Shown here piece by piece: positions 1-5,813 of a DNA stretch of 7,116 nt. A program made the translations under genes and the position numbers. The notes under the pieces were generated by a model. The model searched no databases and was not told where the DNA came from. It worked only from the letters and a program-made list of their open reading frames with translations. This DNA comes from Candidatus Gottesmanbacteria bacterium. Its GTDB lineage: Bacteria; Patescibacteriota; Microgenomatia; 2-02-FULL-39-11. Each line of letters begins with the position of its first letter. The stretch's first letter is position 1. Location of the stretch: contig JACQJU010000085.1 of the NCBI GenBank assembly GCA_016204905.1, positions 1-7,116 on the forward strand, in the 5' to 3' direction.

Positions 1-1
1 T

Positions 2-496
2 CTTTCATTTTTTGGCTTATTTGCCATAAAGCCAACATTGACTACTGCCGTAAAACTAAATCGCGAAATACAGGAACTTCGAGATTTAAATGCTAAATAC
101 GAAGAGAAGATTACAAATATAGTGAAAGCACAATCGGCTTATGAAAATATACGCGAAGATATACCACTCTTTTTCATGACTCTTCCTGATAATCCAGAAT
201 TTACATCGCTTATAATGACACATGAAAAAATTGCTACGGCATCAAATATGTCTTTGGAACAAATGGCGCTTGATCCTGTACCTATATCCAAAGAAAAAAG
301 AACGGGAGTGCTAAATAGTTTTGATATAAATTTACTTCTTTCGGGTAATTATATCGATCTATCATCTTTTTTGGATCACTTTTTGAAATCACAAAGATTG
401 GTAAGTATAGATCAGCTTAACCTAGACCAAAAAAATTCTACTGCGGATGGGATATTACGCACCCAAATAAAAAGCAAAAGTTATTATGAACAGTAA
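2..496 (+). CDS. pilO: PilO-like type IV pilus inner-membrane protein, 5' end missing
   Basis: This is the C-terminal part of a PilO-like protein; 164 residues are visible. The frame is open from base 2, and the bases before the TTG at 38 encode a hydrophobic stretch (FFGLFAI) followed by KPTL, which is the end of the single N-terminal membrane helix typical of PilO. The TTG at 38 is therefore an internal Leu codon, and the true start lies left of the window. After the helix come a charged coiled-coil (about visible residues 18-50, rich in E, K, L and Q) and then an alternating alpha/beta region with FDINLLLSGNY and a helix LSSFLDHFLKS, as in the ferredoxin-like fold of PilO. By family knowledge, PilO pairs with PilN in the inner membrane and links the PilM platform to the outer pilus parts. 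It overlaps the next gene by 11 bases. Assignment rests on architecture and position; a GspM-like or PilN-like protein is a less likely alternative. Confidence 0.72.
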   Translation, partial: LSFFGLFAIKPTLTTAVKLNREIQELRDLNAKYEEKITNIVKAQSAYENIREDIPLFFMTLPDNPEFTSLIMTHEKIATASNMSLEQMALDPVPISKEKRTGVLNSFDINLLLSGNYIDLSSFLDHFLKSQRLVSIDQLNLDQKNSTADGILRTQIKSKSYYEQ

Positions 497-674
497 AGAA
501 CTCCTCATCAGCGTAATAATTATATTTTTATCTATTACTGCCTGGATCGCTTTTGATATATATCATGCTTCTTCCTCGACTTCGCTGACTCCGGTACAAC
601 TCGAACAGACGAAGCCATTGACACCAACTTTTGATGGTGCCATAATCGAAAAAATTAAATCCCGTGAAAGATAA
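486..674 (+). CDS. Small single-pass membrane protein of the pilus cluster (62 aa)
   Basis: A 62-residue protein with one N-terminal membrane helix (about residues 6-24, LLISVIIIFLSITAWIAF) and a short outer tail containing PLTPTFDGAIIEKIKSRE. The ATG at 486 lies inside the end of the pilO-like gene (11-base overlap), and the stop shares a base with the next start (TAATG), so it is almost certainly translated as part of one transcript. There is no clear Shine-Dalgarno sequence, only A-rich DNA upstream. The position directly after PilO is where PilP sits in classical clusters, but there is no lipobox and the protein is far shorter than PilP, so I do not call it PilP. From memory, similar tiny proteins with a P-x-F-D tail motif follow pilO in other Candidate Phyla Radiation genomes. 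The function is unknown; a small accessory partner of the PilN/PilO complex is an inference from context. Confidence 0.7.
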   Translation: MNSKELLISVIIIFLSITAWIAFDIYHASSSTSLTPVQLEQTKPLTPTFDGAIIEKIKSRER

Positions 675-1969
675 TGTATCGCAAAGAGTATAGAATACCC
701 ACTCTTATTGGTTTATTTATTCTCCTTTTTGGTTTGGGGGGAGGTATTTTTCTTTTAGAAACCTCTTCTAACCCACTGACTGGCCAGGCTGATGTAACTA
801 CAATACCTGCCAATATGCATATTACCAATGTATCTGATAGTCAATTTTCTATCTCCTGGACAACAGCAAAGGCAACTCTGGGTTATATTTCCTATACAGA
901 TAATCAGTCTTGGCTCACAATTTTTGATGATAGAGATGATGATGGAAGGCCCAAAAACTATTTTACCCATCATGTAACTTTGAAAAACTTAAAAGAAAAT
1001 AGTAAATATTCTTTCAAAATTATATCGGGAAAGGCTACTTTTGATAATGATGGAAATTTTTATAGCCAATCTACTGGTCCCAGAATCAATAGTACTCTTA
1101 AACTTAATCCATCCTATGGTGTAGTTTTGCAAGAAGATGATAAACCAGCAGAAGGAGCCATAGTGTATTTAACTGTGGGTAAAAGCCTGCCTCTTTCGAC
1201 GATAGCAAAGAATGAAGGGACCTGGTTAATACCTCTGACTACGCTTAGATCTCAGGATCTTTTATCACGACCTACGATAGGAGATAAAGAATTGGTACAA
1301 ATATCTGTTGTTTATGATAATAGTAAGACTAGTTTTGCCACCACAGATATAGCCAATGTGTCTCCGGTGCCAAATATGAATCTGGGTAAAAGCTACGATT
1401 TTAGAAATTTACAGGGCAAGAGTAAGCAACCAGTTTTGGTCCAGAAAAAAGAGGAGAAGAAAATACTGGGTAGCGCAAATACTAATATTATGCAGTCAAA
1501 AATAGAATTTGTTTTTCCAGATAAAGAAACTGCAACCACAATAGATAATAAACCAGAAATAAGAGGTATAGCTATACCTGGGAATGAGATCGTTATCACA
1601 ATCAATTCAACCCCACAAGTGGGTAAAGTGATAGTGGGTATTGATGGCACGTGGAGCTTTAGACCAAAAAATGTCCTTTCTCCAGGGCAACATACGGTGA
1701 GTTTATCAACTAAGGATAAAGATGGTAAGTTGCTTACCATGTCAAGAAAATTTACGGTCCTCAAAAGTGGTGAGAGTGTCTTGGGAGACGCCACACCTTC
1801 GGCCACACTTATACCCACAGAATTTCCTACCATGACGCCTTTTGCTACAATTGTACCGACTATCAGCGCTACGCCTCCTGTGACTGCTTCTACTATACCT
1901 ACCTATACTTTTCTTGCGGCAGGAATAGTCTTTGTGCTACTGGGTCTCAAATTCCTCATCGTTCCTTAA
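674..1969 (+). CDS. Stalked surface protein with fibronectin type III and Ig-like domains
   Basis: A 431-residue membrane-anchored surface protein. Residues about 9-28 form an N-terminal helix (signal anchor or signal peptide). Residues about 45-140 look like a fibronectin type III domain: the pattern ITNVSDSQFSISWTT is followed by HHVTLKNLKENSKYSFKI. It carries an inserted DRDDDG stretch (86-91) of the DxDxDG calcium-loop type. Residues about 147-235 resemble a carboxypeptidase-regulatory-like beta domain (GVVLQEDDKPAEGAIVYL). Residues about 276-362 resemble a bacterial Ig-like domain (PEIRGIAIPGNEI, GIDGTWSFRP, LSPGQHTVSLSTKD). A Thr/Pro-rich stalk (about 372-408) leads to a final membrane helix (411-429) with no positive tail. 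The start overlaps the previous stop by one base and has a weak GAAAG upstream. An adhesion or cell-surface scaffold role is inferred from the domains and from its place after the pilus genes. No enzymatic motif is seen. Confidence 0.82.
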   Translation: MYRKEYRIPTLIGLFILLFGLGGGIFLLETSSNPLTGQADVTTIPANMHITNVSDSQFSISWTTAKATLGYISYTDNQSWLTIFDDRDDDGRPKNYFTHHVTLKNLKENSKYSFKIISGKATFDNDGNFYSQSTGPRINSTLKLNPSYGVVLQEDDKPAEGAIVYLTVGKSLPLSTIAKNEGTWLIPLTTLRSQDLLSRPTIGDKELVQISVVYDNSKTSFATTDIANVSPVPNMNLGKSYDFRNLQGKSKQPVLVQKKEEKKILGSANTNIMQSKIEFVFPDKETATTIDNKPEIRGIAIPGNEIVITINSTPQVGKVIVGIDGTWSFRPKNVLSPGQHTVSLSTKDKDGKLLTMSRKFTVLKSGESVLGDATPSATLIPTEFPTMTPFATIVPTISATPPVTASTIPTYTFLAAGIVFVLLGLKFLIVP

Positions 1970-1975
1970 GCATAC

Positions 1976-2067
1976 GGTTGACACTTCGACTTGGCTCAGT
2001 GTCAACCCTGAGCAATTATATGGAAGTAAATCCTAGCCCTTTCCATTGAGCTGTCGAAGGGTTGACA
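1976..2067. repeat. Nested palindromic intergenic repeat (CTTCGAC...GCTCAG type)
   Basis: The gap between two genes holds a compact set of inverted repeats. A perfect 10-base stem GGTTGACACT (1976-1985) / AGTGTCAACC (1998-2007) encloses a 12-base loop. Nested in it, GCTCAG (1994-1999) can instead pair with CTGAGC (2008-2013). CTTCGAC (1984-1990) pairs with GTCGAAG (2053-2059), and CCCTT (2037-2041) with AAGGG (2057-2061). GGTTGACA occurs at both ends as a direct repeat (1976-1983 and 2060-2067). From memory, CTTCGAC and GCTCAG palindromes of this kind are scattered between genes in many bacterial genomes, as REP or MITE-like elements. No open reading frame lies within it. The first stem starts 6 bases after the stop of the preceding gene but has no T-run after it, so a role as an ordinary intrinsic terminator is doubtful. 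Confidence 0.75.
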
Positions 2068-2090
2068 AGTTTGTTTATTTCCCTTACGCT
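2062..2090 (+). promoter_or_regulatory. Candidate promoter for the two-gene surface operon
   Basis: A perfect -35 hexamer TTGACA (2062-2067) lies at the right end of the palindromic repeat. Seventeen bases further is TACGCT (2085-2090), which keeps the T, A and final T of a -10 box but is otherwise poor. Transcription would begin around 2097, almost at the ATG at 2100, giving a nearly leaderless message. The spacing is ideal but the -10 is weak, so this is tentative. Confidence 0.35.
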
Positions 2091-2099
2091 GGAAATAGT

Positions 2100-3305
2100 A
2101 TGGATTTGTTATCCTCTATTAGTGCTATTCCTCCAATTTATTTTCTATTACTGGGAGTCATCTTTCTTCTTCTTATAATAGAAATTGTTTATTTAGTGAA
2201 AAAAAGAGGAGGTCATCCGGCTACTTCACCACCAATTAATCCAAATGCTTCCTCTCCTGTGGTGGTTGTAAATAAAGAGAGTAATAAAAAGTTCCCCATG
2301 AAAGGATTGTTGCTTATTTTTGTATTGATTTTAATAGCTGGGGTGGCAGGGCTTGGATATTTCCTGGCAACCCGACCACCTCGGTCAGATCAACCGAGGG
2401 CTCATACTTTTAATGATATTGAAAGCTGTGGCGTAAAAATAGGGCCGGCAGAAGAAACAATAAGTGGTAATAAATATACACTCCGTATACCGATTGAGAA
2501 TAAAAGAGAGAATAACAAAAGAGGAGTGAAATTAAAAATAGGTAGGTTTGCCTGTACCTGGAATTCTAATATTTTTGATGACAACACAGACCCTATAATC
2601 TGCCCTTATACTGATAAAAACGGTGTGAAACATGAACCCAATTGGACTGGAGATACTAACAACGATATAAAAGAAAAGTTTGTAAATGGAGGTAAGACAG
2701 AGTTTTTTGAAGCGACAGCAGAACAACCACTAGGTGTCTGTGGTATGTTCCAGATAGATGTGAATCTTTTTTCTGTCTGGAAGGAAGAAGATGGCCAGTG
2801 GCATGATGAATGTAAGCCGGAAAAAGAAGAAAGACCAGGAGTAGGAGGATTGTATTGGCAGACTACTGCCTGCGGAGGCGTGAGCCCAACAGCTACACCC
2901 TCGCCCACTCTTCCTGGGCCTACGGCTACTCCGACTCCTACACTTCCAAACCAACCTACTATTACGCCTTCTGTAACTCCTCCTGGAAATACTCCTGCGC
3001 CGATGTGTAGCGGTGTAAAATTTTATTCGGTAGATCTAGCTTCATCTCCTCCTAATTTATTTGTCAAAGAGCTCAGTTCAGAAGATCTGAAGAACCTCAA
3101 AGCAGGAGATCAGATTACGATTACGGTTTTGGGCACCCTAAACACCATTAAAGGACAATATAGAGTCAAGCAAGGCACACAACCGACGAGCACATATACT
3201 GATCTAACGCTAAGAAAACCTGGTACCAATGAATTTTATTCTAATACACCTTATACCATGCCGGCTGGTATAACATCTTTTAGATTTGAAGGTAGAACAC
3301 AATGA
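2100..3305 (+). CDS. Two-pass membrane protein with an unrecognised six-cysteine outer domain
   Basis: A 401-residue protein from the ATG at 2100. The frame is open further left to a TTG at 2046, but those 18 codons fall in the palindromic repeat and look non-coding (polar, MSCRRVDK), so the ATG beginning MDLLSSISAI is preferred. Helix 1 is about residues 12-33 and is followed by KKRGG, suggesting a cytoplasmic loop; helix 2 is about 68-90. The remaining 300 residues would then lie outside. Residues 104-260 form a domain I do not recognise, with six cysteines (110, 152, 168, 214, 238, 258) that could form three disulfides, and many W, D and N residues. A Pro/Thr stalk (about 261-301) with TATPTPT-like runs joins a C-terminal beta-rich region (303-401, Cys303 at its start). 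There is no C-terminal anchor. The stop overlaps the next start as ATGA, so the two proteins are probably made together and may work as partners. The function is unknown; cell-surface binding is a guess. Confidence 0.78.
   Translation: MDLLSSISAIPPIYFLLLGVIFLLLIIEIVYLVKKRGGHPATSPPINPNASSPVVVVNKESNKKFPMKGLLLIFVLILIAGVAGLGYFLATRPPRSDQPRAHTFNDIESCGVKIGPAEETISGNKYTLRIPIENKRENNKRGVKLKIGRFACTWNSNIFDDNTDPIICPYTDKNGVKHEPNWTGDTNNDIKEKFVNGGKTEFFEATAEQPLGVCGMFQIDVNLFSVWKEEDGQWHDECKPEKEERPGVGGLYWQTTACGGVSPTATPSPTLPGPTATPTPTLPNQPTITPSVTPPGNTPAPMCSGVKFYSVDLASSPPNLFVKELSSEDLKNLKAGDQITITVLGTLNTIKGQYRVKQGTQPTSTYTDLTLRKPGTNEFYSNTPYTMPAGITSFRFEGRTQ
3288..3293 (+). promoter_or_regulatory. Shine-Dalgarno-like site for the PKD-domain gene
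   Basis: GAAGGT lies 8 bases before the ATG at 3302, inside the end of the preceding gene. It is the best ribosome-binding site in the window and supports translational coupling across the ATGA overlap. Confidence 0.5.
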
Positions 3306-4039
3306 AAAGAATTTTGATAATTATATTAGTTTTGATTGCGAGTATAGTGATTGGTATACTGGCTATACTTACCGCAATCAAATTGACGACTGAAAAACCA
3401 GTCGCTCCATCAGCTCCGGAAATAAAACCGAGAGCTGAAGAGATACCACCGCCTGCTTGTACTGTTGAATTTAGTCTTAATCCTACTCCTAGCGGTAATC
3501 CATCAATTACTCCTTCTATAACTCCCTCAGCTACACCTACTCCAACAGGAGGGATTACACCATCACAGCCACCCAATGTACCACCTGTTTGTACTGGGCT
3601 TTCTGCCAGCCCGACTTCTGGGGATGCCCCACTGGTAGTAACATTTGTAGCTACAGGATATGATGATAACAGCGGTTATTTGGCGGGATTTGAATTTAAC
3701 TTTGGGGATGGAGAATCTAAAAAGGTTGAACAAACCTTTAAATCAACTGATACTTATACAGTCAACCATACATATTCCAACGTAGGGACTTATATCGCCT
3801 CGGTGAGAGTGAAAGATAACAATGGAGATTGGAGTAGCATACCAGATGCTTGCAAGCAGACTATAAAAATAGGCACTGCGACTATATCACCCACTGTTCC
3901 TGTAGGTGCACCAGAGACTCCGATACCGACTACGCAGGTAGCTGCGCCACAAATACCCCAGGCTGGGAATATATTACCGCCTCTTTTACTGACTCTTGGG
4001 GGAATAATACTACTAGTAGTTGGTTCGTTGGCTCTCTAA
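3302..4039 (+). CDS. PKD-domain surface protein with C-terminal anchor
   Basis: A 245-residue exported protein. Residues 4-27 form an N-terminal hydrophobic helix after MKR. A linker rich in Pro and Thr (about 55-95, SITPSATPTPT) leads to a PKD (polycystic kidney disease) domain at about 97-190. Its hallmarks are SPTSGDAPLVVTF, the FNFGDGES turn (FGDG at 134-137) and HTYSNVGTYIASVRVKD (156-172). Cys97 and Cys184 bracket the domain and could form a disulfide. A second Pro-rich linker ends in IPQAGN (218-223), followed directly by a membrane helix to the last residue (SLAL). PKD folds usually mediate protein-protein or protein-carbohydrate contacts outside the cell. The start is fixed by the ATGA overlap with the previous gene and a GAAGGT site 8 bases upstream. 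Its end overlaps the convergent LCP gene by 4 bases. Carbohydrate or partner-cell binding is inferred only. Confidence 0.83.
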   Translation: MKRILIIILVLIASIVIGILAILTAIKLTTEKPVAPSAPEIKPRAEEIPPPACTVEFSLNPTPSGNPSITPSITPSATPTPTGGITPSQPPNVPPVCTGLSASPTSGDAPLVVTFVATGYDDNSGYLAGFEFNFGDGESKKVEQTFKSTDTYTVNHTYSNVGTYIASVRVKDNNGDWSSIPDACKQTIKIGTATISPTVPVGAPETPIPTTQVAAPQIPQAGNILPPLLLTLGGIILLVVGSLAL

Positions 4040-5130
4040 GGAAGCAGGGAACATTTAGGTTGTTCCAGCCAGCAATCGATATATTGATGGATTTCCTCGA
4101 AATTATCTTCGCCCGTTCGGGGGATGAGCACCCACTGGCCATCATATTCCCAAAGAGGGGGGTTGACTAAAAAGCCCTTTTTATCATTGATTTCATCGGT
4201 GCTATCAAGCACCGGCCTCTTTATTTGATCGGTTTTAATAGTCTCAAATACTTTTCCCAATAGGAGTATTTCTCCCCAATTCATATCAGTTTGGGTAGCC
4301 TGATCAAATGATTGTAATAAACTTTTGATCTTTCCGATATCTTTTTTATCCGTTTGGAGAATCTTATCCTTGAGTGTTAATATTACCTTCTGTTGTCTTT
4401 TGCCTCTAGCAAAATCAGTGCCTTCGTCTCCCTGGGCATGGCGACTTCTAACAAATTTCAGAGCCGTCTCTCCATCCATATGTTGTAAGCCGGCTTCAAA
4501 ATGAAGCGTTTCATAGCGACACTTATACTCTTTATCGTCTTTGCAATCAGCATTTTCTTTACCGGCGATAGGGTACTCGTTATCCTCAAAACTTCTCTCC
4601 ACCTGGATATCTAGTCCACCTACAAGATCAATAAGTTTTTGGAAACCGGAAAAATCTACAACCCAGGCGTAATGTATGGGTTGACCGACTACTTCTTCTA
4701 TTGTAGCTTTGGAAAGTATCAATCCTCCGCCTCTTTTCTTCTTTTCTCCAGTTTCATAAGCAATGTTTATTTTATCTTTTAATGTAGACAAATAGATATC
4801 CCTAGGTATAGAAAGCATAAGGGTATCTTGATTTTGGAGATTCAGACTCATAAATATTATGCTATCTGTAAGATACGGTCCTTCGTGATTGCCGCCAGCA
4901 ATTCCTAAAATGACTAGATTGGTTCGGCCATTGGTTTGGGTAAGAGGTGGAGAGGAATTAAAAAGGAGAGAAGATAATACTTGGGGTGAAATTTTATTGT
5001 CTCTGACAAATATATAAATGGGAAACAGAATTTTATATAAAATGACTAGAACAAAAAGTATTAAGAAAACGGTGATGATCGGTTTTATTAGATGGGAATA
5101 CTTGAGAAGTCGCCTTTTTATTTTTTGCAT
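4036..5130 (-). CDS. LytR-CpsA-Psr (LCP) family cell-envelope glycopolymer transferase
   Basis: A 364-residue LCP protein. By family knowledge, these membrane proteins move glycopolymers from polyprenyl-pyrophosphate carriers to peptidoglycan on the outer face of the membrane. A basic N-terminus (KIKRRLLK) precedes a membrane helix (about 17-40). The LCP core follows: NLVILGIAGG (71-80), LTDSIIF (87-93), LSIPRDIY (106-113), KINIAYETG (120-128) and the Arg-rich motif FVRSRHAQGDEGTDF then ARGKRQQ (226-247). The Arg and Asp residues in these motifs (Asp89, Arg110, Asp111, Arg228, Arg230, Asp239, Arg242) match the carrier pyrophosphate and metal binding set. An insertion at about 190-206 carries Cys196 and Cys204, and the tail has Cys353 and Cys360. 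Its start overlaps the end of tpiA by 13 bases, so it is probably the second gene of a tpiA transcript. No clear Shine-Dalgarno sequence is seen. Older annotations call this family a transcriptional attenuator, which is not supported by its location outside the cell. Confidence 0.9.
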   Translation of the reverse strand: MQKIKRRLLKYSHLIKPIITVFLILFVLVILYKILFPIYIFVRDNKISPQVLSSLLFNSSPPLTQTNGRTNLVILGIAGGNHEGPYLTDSIIFMSLNLQNQDTLMLSIPRDIYLSTLKDKINIAYETGEKKKRGGGLILSKATIEEVVGQPIHYAWVVDFSGFQKLIDLVGGLDIQVERSFEDNEYPIAGKENADCKDDKEYKCRYETLHFEAGLQHMDGETALKFVRSRHAQGDEGTDFARGKRQQKVILTLKDKILQTDKKDIGKIKSLLQSFDQATQTDMNWGEILLLGKVFETIKTDQIKRPVLDSTDEINDKKGFLVNPPLWEYDGQWVLIPRTGEDNFEEIHQYIDCWLEQPKCSLLP

Positions 5131-5798
5131 TGGGATATCATTTGGGCAAATTTGACAGGATCGAGACTAGCTCCACCTGGTAAGACGCCATCGATATGCT
5201 CCATGGAAACAAATGAAAGTATATTATCAGGTGAAACACTTCCGCCGTATATTACTACCTTGGCTTGGTGTCTTTGCTTGATTGCCCCAATTACTTTATT
5301 GGCATTTTCTGGAGTATCTGGTTTTCCGCTCCCTATCGCCCAGATAGGCTCATAGGCAATGATATCAACGCCTGGTGGTACAAAGGTATTTTCATCTTGA
5401 ACACAGAAAATAATTTTAAGACCAGTTTCTTTGGCTCTTTTTACTTTTTCGGCAAGTAAATCATCATTTTCAGCAAAATTTTTTCTTCTTTCAGAGTGAC
5501 CGATGATACAAAAATCTGCGTATTCTTTGATCATTGATGCTGATACTTCTCCTGTATAGGCTCCCTCCTTGAAGGGGGATACATCTTGGCCGCCGAGGTT
5601 TAAAGTTAATTTTCCTTCGGCAATAAGTACTCGAGATAGTGATAAGTAAGTGAATGGCGGACAAACTACTATGGTAAGATTTTCAGGCATTGCCTTGGAG
5701 AAATCTTGTGTGGCTATGAACGCAAACCAATCTTTTACTTCCTGTCTATTTTTATTTGACTTCCAATTGCCTATAATATAAATCTTATCTTTAGTCAT
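5118..5798 (-). CDS. tpiA: Triosephosphate isomerase, short form
   Basis: A cytoplasmic glycolytic enzyme that interconverts dihydroxyacetone phosphate and glyceraldehyde 3-phosphate. All catalytic residues are present: Asn11 and Lys13 in GNWKSN, His101 in IIGHSERR, and Glu150 in AYEPIWAIGSG, the start of the flexible loop 6. The phosphate-binding YGGSVSPDN (184-192) and PGGASL (207-212) segments are also there. At 226 residues it is about 25 shorter than usual bacterial enzymes (near 250). The gap is mainly between CVQDENTFVPP and the YEPIW motif, where a bacterial enzyme has the longer helix after CIGE. That shortness recalls archaeal enzymes, but the YEPIWAIGSG and TPENAN sequence is bacterial. 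The ATG at 5798 is 13 bases from the divergent helicase start and has no Shine-Dalgarno sequence. The gene runs into the LCP gene with a 13-base overlap. Confidence 0.95.
   Translation of the reverse strand: MTKDKIYIIGNWKSNKNRQEVKDWFAFIATQDFSKAMPENLTIVVCPPFTYLSLSRVLIAEGKLTLNLGGQDVSPFKEGAYTGEVSASMIKEYADFCIIGHSERRKNFAENDDLLAEKVKRAKETGLKIIFCVQDENTFVPPGVDIIAYEPIWAIGSGKPDTPENANKVIGAIKQRHQAKVVIYGGSVSPDNILSFVSMEHIDGVLPGGASLDPVKFAQMISQCKK
5756..5782 (+). promoter_or_regulatory. Candidate promoter for the helicase gene, inside tpiA
   Basis: TTGACT (5756-5761) resembles a -35 box and lies 15 bases before TATAAA (5777-5782), which overlaps a consensus TATAAT (5772-5777). Both lie within the first codons of the opposite-strand tpiA gene, as they must because only 13 bases separate the two starts. 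The spacing is short (15) with TATAAA and too short (10) with TATAAT, so this is tentative. Confidence 0.3.
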
Positions 5799-5800
5799 AG

Positions 5801-5813
5801 ATGTATTTTACAT
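5801..5813. repeat. Small palindrome between divergent starts
   Basis: ATGTA (5801-5805) and TACAT (5809-5813) form a perfect 5-base inverted repeat around TTT. It sits between the tpiA and helicase start codons and runs into the helicase ATG. It could be an operator for both genes, but arms this short arise easily by chance in AT-rich DNA. Confidence 0.25.

Noticed and set aside
38..40. TTG as the start of the pilO-like gene
   Set aside because: The frame is open to the window edge and the upstream codons encode the end of the expected membrane helix, so the TTG is internal.
1393..1833. 146-residue minus-strand reading frame
   Set aside because: It is opposite a well-supported surface-protein gene, has no recognisable domain, and arises from Thr/Pro-rich codons read backwards.
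1976..2007. Intrinsic terminator after the FnIII protein gene
   Set aside because: The 10-base stem is strong, but no T-run follows and the stem is part of a larger nested repeat.
2046..2048. TTG start for the two-pass membrane protein
   Set aside because: It lies within the palindromic repeat and adds a polar, non-conserved-looking leader; the ATG at 2100 begins a sensible membrane protein.
2895..2945. Tandem DNA repeat or CRISPR-like array in the TPTPT-coding stretch
   Set aside because: It is low-complexity Pro/Thr coding sequence in frame with the protein, with no regular repeat-spacer pattern.
3301..3320. Frameshift splitting one gene into the six-cysteine and PKD proteins
   Set aside because: The downstream protein begins with its own signal helix and a good ribosome-binding site, so two coupled genes explain the overlap better.
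3850..4170. 106-residue plus-strand reading frame spanning the convergent junction
   Set aside because: It overlaps both the PKD gene and the LCP gene out of frame, and its composition is not protein-like.
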